Positions 24,852 through 33,737 of a DNA stretch of 64,000 nt are shown one piece after another; within the stretch, counting starts at the first letter, position 1, and each line of letters begins with the position of its first letter. The stretch covers positions 45,172-109,171 of the forward strand of contig NZ_MSJR01000009.1 of NCBI RefSeq assembly GCF_002078605.1, given 5' to 3'. The notes under the pieces are model-generated. The model was not told the DNA's origin. It searched no databases and worked only from the letters and a program-made list of their open reading frames with translations. Both the position numbers and the translations under genes were made by a program. This DNA is from Salegentibacter sediminis. Lineage in GTDB: Bacteria > Bacteroidota > Bacteroidia > Flavobacteriales > Flavobacteriaceae.

Positions 24852-26006
24852 ATGGCAAAAAAAACTCACGGAATTAATACTACTTGTATTCATGCCGGCG
24901 AACTGGAGGATAAAGAATTTAAAGGGGCGGTTTCTCCCTTGTATATGGCCACTTCTTACGCTTTTGAAGACGTAGAGGTGAAACGTTACCCAAGATATTT
25001 CAATACCCCAAACCAGGTGGCTCTGGCTAAAAAGATGGCCGCCCTGGAACACGGCGAGGCAGCTCTGATCTTTGGCAGCGGAATGGCTGCAGTGAGCACT
25101 GCCCTGATGGCTTTTTTGCATAAAGGAGATCACGTAGTATTACAGCATACCTTGTATGGCGGAACCAGCAACCTGGTAACCGAAGAGTTTGATAAATTTG
25201 GGATAGAATACAGTTTTACCGAAGATTCAAAGCCTTCCTCTTTCGAGGTGGAAATCAAACCGAATACCAGGGTGATTTATATCGAAACTCCATCCAATCC
25301 GCTGCTCACAGTCACCGATATCAAAGCCATAGCCGAAATTTCTAAAACCCATGGCCTGGTGAGTATGATCGACAATACTTTTGCCTCTCCAGTTAACCAA
25401 AATCCTATAGATCTGGGAATAGATGTCGTCATCCATTCGGCAACAAAATATATGGGCGGGCATAGCGATATCCTTGCCGGTACGGTGATCTCTACCGAAG
25501 AAAATATAGATACCGTCTTTCAGCTGGCTAAGAATTTTGGTGGGAGCCTCAGCGATTATACCGTATGGCTTTTGGAGCGTAGCCTTAAAACGATGGGAAT
25601 TCGGGTAAGAGCTCAGAATGAAAATGCCCTGGAACTGGCGAGATTTCTCGAAAAACAACGCGATGTGGCCCAGGTTTACTATCCCGGCTTGGAATCTCAT
25701 CCCGATCACGAGCTGGCCAAACAGCAGATGCGTGGTTTTGGAGGGATGATGTCTTTTGAACTTCGGGAAGGCCTGGATGCCGGTTTGTTTCAGAAGGAAT
25801 TAAAACTGATTAAATCTTCCATGAGCCTTGCGGGTGTGGAATCAACGATCCTTTCCCCGGCTAAAACCAGCCACGGACTCCTTTCCGAAGAAGAAAGAGA
25901 AAAACAGGGGATAAGGGATGGGCTGTTAAGGTTTTCGGTTGGAATAGAAGAAAAGGAAGACCTAATGGAGGATCTGGAGCAAGCCTTAGAAAAAATAAGA
26001 AATTAG
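24852..26006 (+). CDS. Cys/Met metabolism PLP enzyme (cystathionine gamma-lyase/synthase or methionine gamma-lyase type)
   Basis: 384-residue type I PLP enzyme of the trans-sulfuration family. The PLP lysine is in HSATKYMGGHSD near residue 198; SGMAAVSTAL (phosphate binding), YIETPSNPLL and DNTFASPVNQNP are conserved blocks. The family includes cystathionine gamma-synthase, cystathionine gamma- and beta-lyases and methionine gamma-lyase, which cannot be separated by eye. The next gene, bshB1, consumes cysteine-linked thiol precursors, so a cysteine-supplying role is attractive but is inference. Divergent from hutI. Confidence 0.88.
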   Translation: MAKKTHGINTTCIHAGELEDKEFKGAVSPLYMATSYAFEDVEVKRYPRYFNTPNQVALAKKMAALEHGEAALIFGSGMAAVSTALMAFLHKGDHVVLQHTLYGGTSNLVTEEFDKFGIEYSFTEDSKPSSFEVEIKPNTRVIYIETPSNPLLTVTDIKAIAEISKTHGLVSMIDNTFASPVNQNPIDLGIDVVIHSATKYMGGHSDILAGTVISTEENIDTVFQLAKNFGGSLSDYTVWLLERSLKTMGIRVRAQNENALELARFLEKQRDVAQVYYPGLESHPDHELAKQQMRGFGGMMSFELREGLDAGLFQKELKLIKSSMSLAGVESTILSPAKTSHGLLSEEEREKQGIRDGLLRFSVGIEEKEDLMEDLEQALEKIRN

Positions 26007-26102
26007 AAGTACGACCTGTGAATTTCTGCCCCGAAACTGCTGGGGGGAAGGAAGGGATAAAAATTAGATTTCCGGCTTCACGGAAATAACAAATTGAATA
26101 TT

Positions 26103-26819
26103 ATGAAGTTAGATATATTAGCTGTCGGGTCCCATCCCGACGATGTGGAACTGAGTTGTTCCGGGACCATCGCCAAAGAGGTAGACCTCGGAAAGAAAGT
26201 GGGTATATTGGATCTTACCCGCGGCGAACTGGGCACCAGAGGTACTGCCGAGACCCGGGATGAAGAAGCGAAGGCTGCAGCCGAAATTCTTGGGGTAGTA
26301 ATGCGTCACAACCTGGAGTTTAGCGATGGTTTTTTTCAGAACAATACCTCGCACCAATTGGAGATCATAAAGATACTTAGACAATACCGGCCGGAGATCG
26401 TGCTTTGTAATGCCATTAACGACAGGCATATAGATCATGGGAAAGGGGCTAAACTGGTTAGCGATGCTTGTTTTCTTAGCGGGCTGCGCAAAATAGAAAC
26501 CATTAATAATGGGGAGAGTCAGCCGGCCTGGCGACCTAAGCACGTATATCATTACATCCAGTGGAAGAACCTGGAACCCGATTTTGTGGTAGATATTACG
26601 GGATATATGGATAAAAAGCTGGACTCCGTTCTGGCTTACAAGACCCAGTTTTACGATCAAAATTCAGATGAACCTCAAACTCCTATTTCCAGTTCCAATT
26701 TTTTAGATAGTATAACTTATCGGGCTCGTGACCTGGGCAGATTGATCAATACCGAACACGCTGAGGGATTTACGGCTGAACGCTACCCTGCGGTAGATTC
26801 AATTTTTGATTTGATCTGA
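26103..26819 (+). CDS. bshB1: Bacillithiol biosynthesis deacetylase BshB1
   Basis: 238-residue LmbE-type zinc deacetylase. The AHPDDxE-type motif appears as GSHPDDVELSCSG near residue 8 and the third metal ligand in NDRHIDHGK near residue 110. The protein matches BshB1, which deacetylates N-acetylglucosaminyl-L-malate in bacillithiol synthesis. The start at 26103 (MKLDILAVG) is preferred to a TTG nine bases upstream. bshA and bshC are not in the window. Bacillithiol is the low-molecular-weight thiol of many Bacteroidota. Cytosolic. Confidence 0.93.
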   Translation: MKLDILAVGSHPDDVELSCSGTIAKEVDLGKKVGILDLTRGELGTRGTAETRDEEAKAAAEILGVVMRHNLEFSDGFFQNNTSHQLEIIKILRQYRPEIVLCNAINDRHIDHGKGAKLVSDACFLSGLRKIETINNGESQPAWRPKHVYHYIQWKNLEPDFVVDITGYMDKKLDSVLAYKTQFYDQNSDEPQTPISSSNFLDSITYRARDLGRLINTEHAEGFTAERYPAVDSIFDLI

Positions 26820-26894
26820 TTTTTTCCTTCTGAAATTGATTTTTTTCTTTGGGAAATAGTAGAAATAAATTACATTTGCAACCGCAATTAAAAT

Positions 26895-26969
26895 GGTGGT
26901 TGTAGCTCAGCTGGTTAGAGCGCCGGATTGTGGTTCCGGAGGTCGCCGGTTCGAAACCGGTCTTCCACC
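26895..26969 (+). tRNA. tRNA-His (GTG)
   Basis: Full cloverleaf with the extra G(-1) typical of tRNA-His, D-arm GCTCAGCTGGTTAGAGC, anticodon stem CCGGA/TCCGG around TTGTGGT (anticodon GTG), and T-arm GCCGG-TTCGAAA-CCGGT. CCA is not encoded. Positions 5-6 and 67-68 of the acceptor stem would be two U-U pairs. A terminator follows directly. Confidence 0.95.
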
Positions 26970-26978
26970 CCTTTATTG

Positions 26979-27006
26979 AGCCCTTCAGAAATGAAGGGCT
27001 TTTTTA
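26979..27006 (+). terminator. Terminator of tRNA-His
   Basis: Nine-bp stem AGCCCTTCA/TGAAGGGCT with a GAAA loop and a run of six T residues, 10 nt after the tRNA. Confidence 0.9.
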
Positions 27007-27179
27007 TTTCTTAATTTTTATGAGACCAGACCCATTGAGAAACCTGTTTCTATAGGAATCTGTCCCTTAAGGAATTAAGAGGTTTTTCAGGTCCTTTCCC
27101 GACAAAACGAAAGTTCTATCGATTAAAAGATTCTACACTTAATGAATTGATAATAAAAGAGTTAAAAACGTTAAATCCA

Positions 27180-27377
27180 TTGATATTGCATTCCTTTAAT
27201 GCTAAATTTATGTAGTAAGTGATTTAAAATTAAGAGGTTATTTCTGTTTTTGCTCTTGCGCAAAAAATGCTTTTTCTCAGGTAGGATCAAAAATAATAAC
27301 AGAATTGACTTCTTAGATCTAACCAATCAAAGACTCCCGGGCCCGTAGGAGGCTATCTGGCCCGGGATTTTCTTTTG
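27180..27377 (+). ncRNA. Candidate small RNA with own promoter and terminator
   Basis: The 399-base gap between tRNA-His and the next gene contains TTG (27180-27182), 20 nt, TAAATTTA (27203-27210), close to a Bacteroidetes promoter. About 125 nt downstream is a strong hairpin CCCGGGCC/GGCCCGGG (27336-27366) followed by ATTTTCTTTT, a terminator-like structure. No open frame of note lies between them. This would give an RNA of about 165 nt. It could instead be an attenuator before the gene at 27406. Not matched to any known RNA family. Confidence 0.35.
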
Positions 27378-27405
27378 TCTTAAAATAATCTGGTATTTGG
27401 TATCT

Positions 27406-27837
27406 ATGAAGAAAAAACAATTCCTTCTCCTTATATTTTTTGGTTTATTACTTTATCCTCTTTACCAGGCATATGGAGTCTTAAATTTATTTTCATCAGT
27501 AGAGAACCCCGGAGAAATAAGAGCGAATATCGTAACTTATCAATTAAGCATCTGGCTAAGTTGGGTAGGAATGATGGTGGTTTCTGTATATTATAAATGG
27601 AGGCAAAGAGATAATTTCTTCTTTAAAATCACCTATTTTTTTCTTGTTTTCACTTTTGGTGCCTTTGGATATTTTACCCAACATGCGCATAATGTGTTCG
27701 GGAATTCTTCCCGCTTTAGTGATTCTTATACCCTGGGTGCTTTTACTACACTTCAAAATTTGCTTGTGGCTGTAGTCCTAACCATTTTTCTACAAATAGC
27801 CGTAAGTCTCTTTCAAACCAAGTGGCACCGTCGTTGA
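27406..27837 (+). CDS. Four-helix membrane protein of unknown function
   Basis: 143 residues from the ATG at 27406 (an in-frame TTG three codons earlier is less likely). Four hydrophobic segments are visible: residues 4-22, about 48-62, 75-93 and 115-135, with short charged loops (YKWRQRDNFF, HAHNVFGN). The family is not recognised. It ends with a basic TKWHRR tail, suggesting a cytoplasmic C-terminus. It converges on the helical protein at 27843. Confidence 0.65.
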   Translation: MKKKQFLLLIFFGLLLYPLYQAYGVLNLFSSVENPGEIRANIVTYQLSIWLSWVGMMVVSVYYKWRQRDNFFFKITYFFLVFTFGAFGYFTQHAHNVFGNSSRFSDSYTLGAFTTLQNLLVAVVLTIFLQIAVSLFQTKWHRR

Positions 27838-27842
27838 AATAA

Positions 27843-28280
27843 CTATATAACGTACTTATTCATTGTTTTTAAGCTTTCCAGGAGTTGCCTCATTTGTTGC
27901 CGGTGCTCCAGCAGGGTTGCCCTGATTTCACCTACGGTAGTTTTTGCCAGAGCTTCCTGGCAGAGTTTATAAGAGGTTAATTCCATCTTAAGACAAACCG
28001 CTTCTATTTTTTCTTTACCAGCCTCGGGCATAAACTTTCTGGATTCATTCAAAGCTTTTACCTCATTTGCCGGATCTTTCTTTTCATATCGTTTTAGGTG
28101 ACGCTCAATATTATGATTAAAACTTCTCTTCTGCCGGATTAATTGAGACAACAGGCTTTTTAAAAAAAGTCTTTTTTCCCGTTCCAAAATTTTCCGGTAA
28201 AATAGTTCCAGGTTTTTATTCAATAAATAGAGTTCCCTTAATCTTCTTATTGAGTCTTTTATGTTGGATTTCATAGCCAT
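27843..28280 (-). CDS. All-helical small protein, ferritin-like or DUF2383-like
   Basis: 145 residues, strongly charged and predicted entirely helical: IRRLRELYLLNKNLELFYRK, then EREKRLFLKSLLSQLIRQKR, then two further helices ending LESLKTMNKYVI. Length and heptad pattern fit a four-helix bundle such as DUF2383-type proteins, although metal-ligand residues are not evident. Two cysteines (VCLKME, KLCQEA) lie in the third helix. No signal peptide. Neighbours (DUF7218 protein) are of the stress-related kind. Function unknown. Confidence 0.6.
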   Translation of the reverse strand: MAMKSNIKDSIRRLRELYLLNKNLELFYRKILEREKRLFLKSLLSQLIRQKRSFNHNIERHLKRYEKKDPANEVKALNESRKFMPEAGKEKIEAVCLKMELTSYKLCQEALAKTTVGEIRATLLEHRQQMRQLLESLKTMNKYVI

Positions 28281-28499
28281 TAATATATGATTTAAAAAAC
28301 GTGTAAAAGAAAAGGGGCTCTATTTATAAGATAAACAATTTCGGTTGGAAAACTTTCAGTTTTAACTTAATTCTAAGTAAATATTAGGATTATAAAATAC
28401 TGTTAATAAGGGAAGTGTTTAGAAAATCCTTGGAAAACTTTAACCTTCCCGGGAGTCCAATTTTCTTAACTTTAAAATAGAATTTTAAAATTTTGAATT

Positions 28500-28748
28500 A
28501 TGGCTAAAGATCATGGACCCAGTATTAAGAATGATGAGCAATATGAAGAACTTCGGGAAGAGGGAATGAACAAGAAAAAGGCCGCCCGGATCGCTAACGA
28601 TCCTAAATCCGGTAAAAAGGGTGGAAAAGCCGATGAATATGAAGAGCGTACGAAAGAAGAACTTTATGAACAGGCTAAAAAGGTGGGCATTGAAGGCCGG
28701 AGTGATATGACCAAAGATGAACTTATTAAAGCTCTTAGAAATTCCTGA
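28500..28748 (+). CDS. DUF7218 / Rho N-terminal-like small protein
   Basis: 82-residue basic and acidic-mixed protein. The N-terminal half carries MAKDHGPSIKNDEQYEELR and NKKKAARIAND, typical of small Bacteroidota and actinobacterial stress proteins now grouped as DUF7218; the C-terminal 35 residues (TKEELYEQAKKVGIEGRS, MTKDELIKALR) form a Rho N-terminal/SAP-like helix-extended-helix that may bind nucleic acid. Monocistronic, with a terminator downstream. Exact role unknown. Confidence 0.85.
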   Translation: MAKDHGPSIKNDEQYEELREEGMNKKKAARIANDPKSGKKGGKADEYEERTKEELYEQAKKVGIEGRSDMTKDELIKALRNS

Positions 28749-28836
28749 ACACTTTTTCTTTAATTGTAGGAAAATTCATTAACTTAGTTAGACGAACTTC
28801 CGAAGCCCCCCATAGGATGTCTTCGGGAGAAGGGAG

Positions 28837-28868
28837 CCTCTTTACTTTTGTAGTGAAGAGGTTTTTTT
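28837..28868 (+). terminator. Terminator after the DUF7218 gene
   Basis: Nine-bp stem CCTCTTTAC/GTGAAGAGG with one G-T pair and seven T residues. It lies 89 nt after the stop, giving a long 3' UTR. Confidence 0.75.
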
Positions 28869-29005
28869 ATTTTCTGAGACTATTTCTGCGGTCTGGTCAC
28901 GACAGGTTTTTATAAAGTATCCTTAAAATATTTTTTTCTGGGGTTTTGCAGACCCGGCTTTATCGATATTTTCCTTACTTGCAGCCTTAAACTATTTCCA
29001 ACTCC

Positions 29006-30382
29006 GTGGCTAAAAAAAGACAGGTGAAATTTACTGAAGGTAAGATCCTCCATTCCCTGCTGGGATTGGCCTGGCCTATTATTCTAGCCAATATCCTTCA
29101 AACTGCCTATCAGCTTATAGATACTTTTTGGCTTGGGCGTATAGGCGCCGATGCTGTGGCTGCGGTAAGTATCAGTTTTCCTATTCTTTTTCTAATCCTT
29201 AGCCTGGGTGCAGGCTTAACCCTGGCAGGTACGGTGATCGTCTCCCAGTATAAAGGTGCCGAAAATCAATGGCAGGTAAATTACAGTAGTTCTCAAACTG
29301 TTTTTGTGATTTTCTTTATCTCGGTACTTCTGGCGGTTGTAGGATACTTTTTGGCAGCCCCATTGATGAAACTGATAGGGGCGGGCCCTGAAATACTGGA
29401 GGATTCGGTAAGTTATTTCCAGGTTTCTTCCTGGGGGTTCATCTTCCTGTTCATGTTTTATGTTTTCCAGTCCTTAATGCGCGGCATAGGCAACGTGCTT
29501 CTGCCCATGTATATTGTTTTAGCTACTGTTTTCCTGAATCTGGTTTTGGATCCCTTGTTCATATTCGGCTATGGTCCCATTCCCGGGTATGGGGTTGCCG
29601 GCGCTGCTGTTGCAAGTATTGTGACCCAGGGGCTCTCTGCCCTTACCGGACTTATAATCTTGTTTCGAGGAAAAATGGGTATTAGAATTAGTTTCAGCGA
29701 GATGAAATTTGATCTCCCCTGGACCCGGCGAATGTTTAATATAGGTATTCCTTCCAGTATGGAAATGTCTACCCGCGCTGCAGGAATGACGGTACTTATA
29801 ATGTTGGTGACGAGTTTTGGAAGTGAGGTTGTAGCAGCCTATGGAATTGGTAGCCGCATTTTGAGCCTTATCGTTGTTCCCGCCCTGGGCTTTGCCATGG
29901 CTACCACCACCCTGGTGGGACAAAATATAGGGGCCGGAAAGATAAAAAGAGCCGAGCAGATCGGGAACCTGAGTACCAAAATTGCATTTTTCGGACTAAC
30001 AGCTGTTGGCCTTGTGCTTTTTGCTTTCGCTGAACCGGTAACAGCTTTCTTTGTGCCCGAGGATCCCGAAGTAATAAGGGATGGTTCTTTGTTTATTAAA
30101 ATAATGGCACCAAGTTTTGGGCTGCTAGGGGTCCAGCAGGTTTTGAACGGAGTCTTTAACGGGGCGGGTTTTACAAAAGCTTCCCTGCTAATTTCTGTTT
30201 TTGCCCTTTGGATTATAAGGTTTCCCACGGCCTTCGTGCTTTCCAATAACACTGGCCTGGGATTTGAAGGGATTTGGTGGGCGTTCCCTATCTCAAACTT
30301 GCTGGCGGCAGTTGTAGCCTTTATTTATTATAAAATGGGTTACTGGAAACTAAGGACTATCCGATACCGGCACAGGAAATAG
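29006..30382 (+). CDS. MATE family efflux transporter
   Basis: 458-residue membrane protein with 12 hydrophobic segments in two homologous halves, beginning ILHSLLGLAWPIILANILQT, and with DTFWLGRIGADAVAAVS as in NorM/DinF-type MATE carriers. These export cationic drugs and metabolites using Na+ or H+. The start is GTG at 29006; no upstream ATG gives a sensible N-terminus. Substrate unknown. It shares a bidirectional terminator with the convergent secreted protein gene. Confidence 0.93.
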   Translation: MAKKRQVKFTEGKILHSLLGLAWPIILANILQTAYQLIDTFWLGRIGADAVAAVSISFPILFLILSLGAGLTLAGTVIVSQYKGAENQWQVNYSSSQTVFVIFFISVLLAVVGYFLAAPLMKLIGAGPEILEDSVSYFQVSSWGFIFLFMFYVFQSLMRGIGNVLLPMYIVLATVFLNLVLDPLFIFGYGPIPGYGVAGAAVASIVTQGLSALTGLIILFRGKMGIRISFSEMKFDLPWTRRMFNIGIPSSMEMSTRAAGMTVLIMLVTSFGSEVVAAYGIGSRILSLIVVPALGFAMATTTLVGQNIGAGKIKRAEQIGNLSTKIAFFGLTAVGLVLFAFAEPVTAFFVPEDPEVIRDGSLFIKIMAPSFGLLGVQQVLNGVFNGAGFTKASLLISVFALWIIRFPTAFVLSNNTGLGFEGIWWAFPISNLLAAVVAFIYYKMGYWKLRTIRYRHRK

Positions 30383-30412
30383 TCGGCGAACCTTTTGCGG
30401 AATCCCCTAAAA

Positions 30413-30444
30413 AAAATCCCGAAACTTCCAGATTCCGGGATTTT
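30413..30444. terminator. Bidirectional terminator between MATE and secreted protein genes
   Basis: Stem AAAATCCCG/CCGGGATTTT (30413-30444) with A and T runs on both flanks, between converging genes. Confidence 0.75.
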
Positions 30445-30451
30445 ATAATTT

Positions 30452-31045
30452 TTACTGTTTAGGCGGGGTGATCATGATGTGCGCCCGGTGTGTTCCCGGG
30501 TCCATAAGCCATGGCATTCCGGGAAGACCTGGCTTATCCGGAAGTCCGGTTTCTTCGGTGGTAGCATAGGGCATATAAATCACATAGCGTATGTGCGAAT
30601 CTTTTAATTCCCCGGTTTCTTTGTTGTAGTTCTCATCATCGCCGCTTAGAATATAAGTCATACTGGGAGAATCAGGAAGTTTCAGGTCGCCGGCTTCTGC
30701 TTCTTTGCGTCGTGTTTCCCTTATTTCCATCATTTCCTTTCCTTCTGCCCGTAATTGTCTTCCCCTGGCCATAAACGGATCCAACTTTTTAGAATAGCAG
30801 GATACGCTTATTCCTTTCCGGTTGGGGTCGTCGGCGAGACAAACGAGATTATTTGTGCCTTCTCTTAACACCACCATTTTTCCTGAATCGTCATAACCGT
30901 AAACCATGGCACCATCCCTGTCTTCTTCGGGTGCTGCAAGAGTTGCTGTTTTGATTTGAATTTCTTTTGGCAGGATTTCTCCCTCCTGTGCTATAGCTTC
31001 AAAGCTTAAAAAGCTTAAAAGTCCGATGAAAAATATTGCTCTCAT
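30452..31045 (-). CDS. Secreted protein of unknown function
   Basis: 197 residues with a signal peptide (MRAIFFIGLLSFLSFEAIAQ). The mature protein has a strand-rich first half (AMVYGYDDSGKMVVLREGTNNLVCLADDPNRK in part: MVVLREGTNNLVCLAD), a two-Cys region (CLAD, VSCYSKKLDPF), a basic helix (RQLRAEGKEMMEIRETRRKE in part) and a proline-rich C-terminus with PGLPGMPWLMDPGTHRAHIM. The two Cys could form a disulfide. I do not recognise a named family. Should be periplasmic. Confidence 0.7.
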   Translation of the reverse strand: MRAIFFIGLLSFLSFEAIAQEGEILPKEIQIKTATLAAPEEDRDGAMVYGYDDSGKMVVLREGTNNLVCLADDPNRKGISVSCYSKKLDPFMARGRQLRAEGKEMMEIRETRRKEAEAGDLKLPDSPSMTYILSGDDENYNKETGELKDSHIRYVIYMPYATTEETGLPDKPGLPGMPWLMDPGTHRAHIMITPPKQ

Positions 31046-31130
31046 AGTGATTGGTTTTTACCGAAAAATATTTCGGATTACTGATTCAGCTAAAGATAAT
31101 AAATTTCAAACAGAAACAGATTTTCTAAAA

Positions 31131-32099
31131 CTAATCCCAGTCCAGTAACCTGTTTTCTCCTTCAATTTTTTTAATGTCTGTAATATCCTGAGACATTTCA
31201 ATCACTCCTTTGTATTTTTTCTCAGCATCCCTTACCGCGAAATAACGTATGTATATAAGCCGGCCTTTAAAGTTGATCCAGAATGAAGCTTCATTTTTGG
31301 TACCCTTTCTGAATTCCTCCAGGATCTTCAGCACAGTTCCCACACTTTTTGGCGGGTGGCAAAATCTTACCTCTCTTCCTATAATTCCCGCACTTCTCGG
31401 GAAAACTCTTTCTTCTCCACGATTGTAGAAGATTACCTTATCGTTTTCATCAACATAGGTAATATCCAGGGGCATGGTTTTTAACAGCAAGTTAACCTGT
31501 TCAACACTCATATAACCTTCATCGTAGTGAGATTTGTTTTCCAGACTAAAAGTGAGCTCTCTTTTGGTAGTATCCTTACTTGGGTGAATGTATTCCTCCT
31601 CCTTCGGAAAAGCAACCGGGGGGTGAGCTAACATCCAACCGATCTCCTCTTCTCCTTTGCGCACCTCTATCCAGTCTTTTTCTGAAAGTATTTCCAGTGC
31701 ATTTGGAAAAAGCACATCTTCTTCTATCAGAAGCAATCGATGGATTCCGCTGGTTAAAAACCTGGCATCAGCAACAACATTTTTAAACTCTTTGTTTGTT
31801 ATCTTTTTCCGCAGTAACCTAAACTGTTCCCTGAGATTATCGTGAAAAGACCACATTCCCTGGCTGGGGCCATTCCATCCCTTTTGTTCCAGAAAAGGGA
31901 ATAACTGGTTCTCTTTTCGTTCAAAGCGTCTTTCAATGCTTTGTAACTGGTTAAAGATATTATAGTATTTCTGGGTTTCTTCAGCAGGATTGGTTTCCTC
32001 CAATTCTCCCAGTAATATTTGAATGAGTTCTTTTTCCTCAAAATAAATCTTTACCGGATGCCCTTCCGGAAGGGTACTTATATCTAAGCTTGCATTCAT
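31131..32099 (-). CDS. Hemerythrin-like plus PAS sensor protein (DUF438-related)
   Basis: 322 residues. The first 150 look like a hemerythrin HHE domain: H14, the ERKENQLFPFLEQKG helix, SFHDNLREQF (His86) and IHRLLLIEEDVLFP supply H and E ligands for a di-iron site. From about residue 200 a PAS domain follows (LLLKTMPLDITYVDENDKVIF in part, RSAGIIGREVRFCHPPKSV), as in the DUF438 group. No kinase or output domain is present. Such proteins are thought to sense oxygen, NO or redox state. Cytosolic and monocistronic. Confidence 0.82.
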   Translation of the reverse strand: MNASLDISTLPEGHPVKIYFEEKELIQILLGELEETNPAEETQKYYNIFNQLQSIERRFERKENQLFPFLEQKGWNGPSQGMWSFHDNLREQFRLLRKKITNKEFKNVVADARFLTSGIHRLLLIEEDVLFPNALEILSEKDWIEVRKGEEEIGWMLAHPPVAFPKEEEYIHPSKDTTKRELTFSLENKSHYDEGYMSVEQVNLLLKTMPLDITYVDENDKVIFYNRGEERVFPRSAGIIGREVRFCHPPKSVGTVLKILEEFRKGTKNEASFWINFKGRLIYIRYFAVRDAEKKYKGVIEMSQDITDIKKIEGENRLLDWD

Positions 32100-32271
32100 A
32101 GTCTTTATTTTAAGACAAAGAAAAGGCGCAGAAATGTGTTAAAATATGACCCTAATCACAATGAGAAAATGGGATTTTTATTTTTTTTGCAGTGTTTTTC
32201 AACCGAAGCGATTTGGAAGGGAAATTATTTCCTTAAATCAGGAATTGAAGTTATCACTAAACAGATATTGA

Positions 32272-33507
32272 ATGAAGACAAAGATGGAACTTATGGCTCC
32301 AGCGGGAAATTTTGAATCCCTGCAGGCAGCTCTTGACAATGGTGCCGATTCGGTTTATTTTGGAGTAGATCAGCTTAATATGAGAGCGAGAGCCTCAATA
32401 AATTTCACGATGGACGACCTGCCGGAAATTACCCGTAGGTGTGAAATGAAAAATGTGAGGACCTACCTTACCCTCAATACCATCATTTACGACCACGACC
32501 TTTCCCTTATTAAAACGCTTTTGAACAAAGCAAAAGAGGCCGGGATCACTGCTGTGATCGCTTCAGACCAGGCGGTGATCGCTTCCGCCAGGGAAATTGG
32601 AATAGCAGTTCATATCTCAACCCAGCTTAATGTCACCAATATCGAAACGGTAAAATTCTACAGCCTTTTTGCGGAAACTATGGTGCTTTCCCGTGAGTTA
32701 AGTCTGCGGCAGGTAAAAAAGATTACCGAACAGATCGAAAAAGAACAGATTAAAGGGCCCTCCGGCGAACTGGTAAAGATCGAGATTTTTGGTCACGGGG
32801 CCTTATGTATGGCGGTATCCGGAAAATGTTATTTGAGTTTACATTCCGATAACTCCTCTGCAAACCGTGGTGCCTGTAAACAGAATTGTAGGAAGAAATA
32901 TACAGTTATAGATCAGGAAACAGGTTTCGAGATCGAGATTGATAACGAGTATATGATGTCGCCAAAAGATCTTTGTACCCTGGATTTTCTTGATCAGGTA
33001 ATGGATGCCGGTATTCAAATACTTAAAATTGAAGGCCGTGGCCGTGCTCCTGAATATGTAGCGACAGTAACCCGGGTATATCGGGAAGCTATAGATGCGC
33101 TTTATGAAGGTACTTTTACCTCGGAAAAAGTGAAAACCTGGATGGAAGAGCTGGCAACTGTTTATAACCGCGGATTTTGGAGTGGTTACTACCTGGGCCA
33201 GAAACTAGGGGAGTGGAGTAAGACCTCCGGCTCTCAAGCCACACAGAAAAAGGTGTATGTGGGGAAAGGGGTGCATTATTTCCCCAAAGCCGGAATTGCT
33301 GAATTTAAAATTGAAGCTTATGACATTAAGAAGGGAGATAAACTCCTGGTCACGGGCCCAACCACCGGCGCAAAGGAACTTCAGCTGGATGAATTTTTTG
33401 TGGATGAAGTTAGTGCCGAAAAAGCCACCAAAGGGGATTCCTGTACTATTAAGCTTCCTTTCAGGATAAGACTTTCAGATAAACTTTATAAAATGGTAGA
33501 GGCCTGA
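32272..33507 (+). CDS. U32 family protein (TrhP-like, tRNA hydroxylation)
   Basis: 411-residue peptidase-U32-family protein. The family signature EIFGHGALCMAVSGKCYLS covers residues 171-189, and a second Cys pair follows in GACKQNCRKKY, giving Cys179, 186, 202 and 206, a plausible iron-sulfur site. The N-terminal ELMAPAGNFESLQAAL is typical. The C-terminal beta-barrel-like segment ends at KLYKMVEA. E. coli homologues TrhP (YegQ) and RlhA hydroxylate RNA rather than cut proteins; TrhP is the closer match in length. Its stop overlaps the ferredoxin start by one base. Confidence 0.88.
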   Translation: MKTKMELMAPAGNFESLQAALDNGADSVYFGVDQLNMRARASINFTMDDLPEITRRCEMKNVRTYLTLNTIIYDHDLSLIKTLLNKAKEAGITAVIASDQAVIASAREIGIAVHISTQLNVTNIETVKFYSLFAETMVLSRELSLRQVKKITEQIEKEQIKGPSGELVKIEIFGHGALCMAVSGKCYLSLHSDNSSANRGACKQNCRKKYTVIDQETGFEIEIDNEYMMSPKDLCTLDFLDQVMDAGIQILKIEGRGRAPEYVATVTRVYREAIDALYEGTFTSEKVKTWMEELATVYNRGFWSGYYLGQKLGEWSKTSGSQATQKKVYVGKGVHYFPKAGIAEFKIEAYDIKKGDKLLVTGPTTGAKELQLDEFFVDEVSAEKATKGDSCTIKLPFRIRLSDKLYKMVEA

Positions 33508-33737
33508 TGATCATAATTACCCTGCAACGCCAAAAGTGTATTGGTTGTAATTACTGTGTTGAACTTGCCCCGGGCCAGTTCCAGATGTCCAAAAAGGACG
33601 GGAAATCGGTGCTTTTGAGAGCTAAAGACAATAAAGGCTTTCACACCCTGAAATCTCCCGATTATAGTATCCTGGAACCAGCTGAAGCAGCTGCAGGTGC
33701 CTGTCCCGTGAAGATCATTAAAGTGAAAGAGGTCTGA
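33507..33737 (+). CDS. Ferredoxin with one [4Fe-4S] cluster
   Basis: 76-residue ferredoxin. Cys11, Cys14 and Cys17 in KCIGCNYCVELAP plus Cys66 in GACPVKII make one cubane site; the second cluster of bacterial 2[4Fe-4S] ferredoxins is absent. Translationally coupled to the U32 gene (TGATG), so it is likely the electron donor or cluster partner of that enzyme; this is inference. No terminator-like hairpin directly follows. Cytosolic. Confidence 0.88.
   Translation: MIIITLQRQKCIGCNYCVELAPGQFQMSKKDGKSVLLRAKDNKGFHTLKSPDYSILEPAEAAAGACPVKIIKVKEV

Noticed and set aside
26118..26660. 180-codon minus-strand frame inside bshB1
   Set aside because: It lies antisense within a clearly conserved enzyme gene and has no protein-like pattern of its own.
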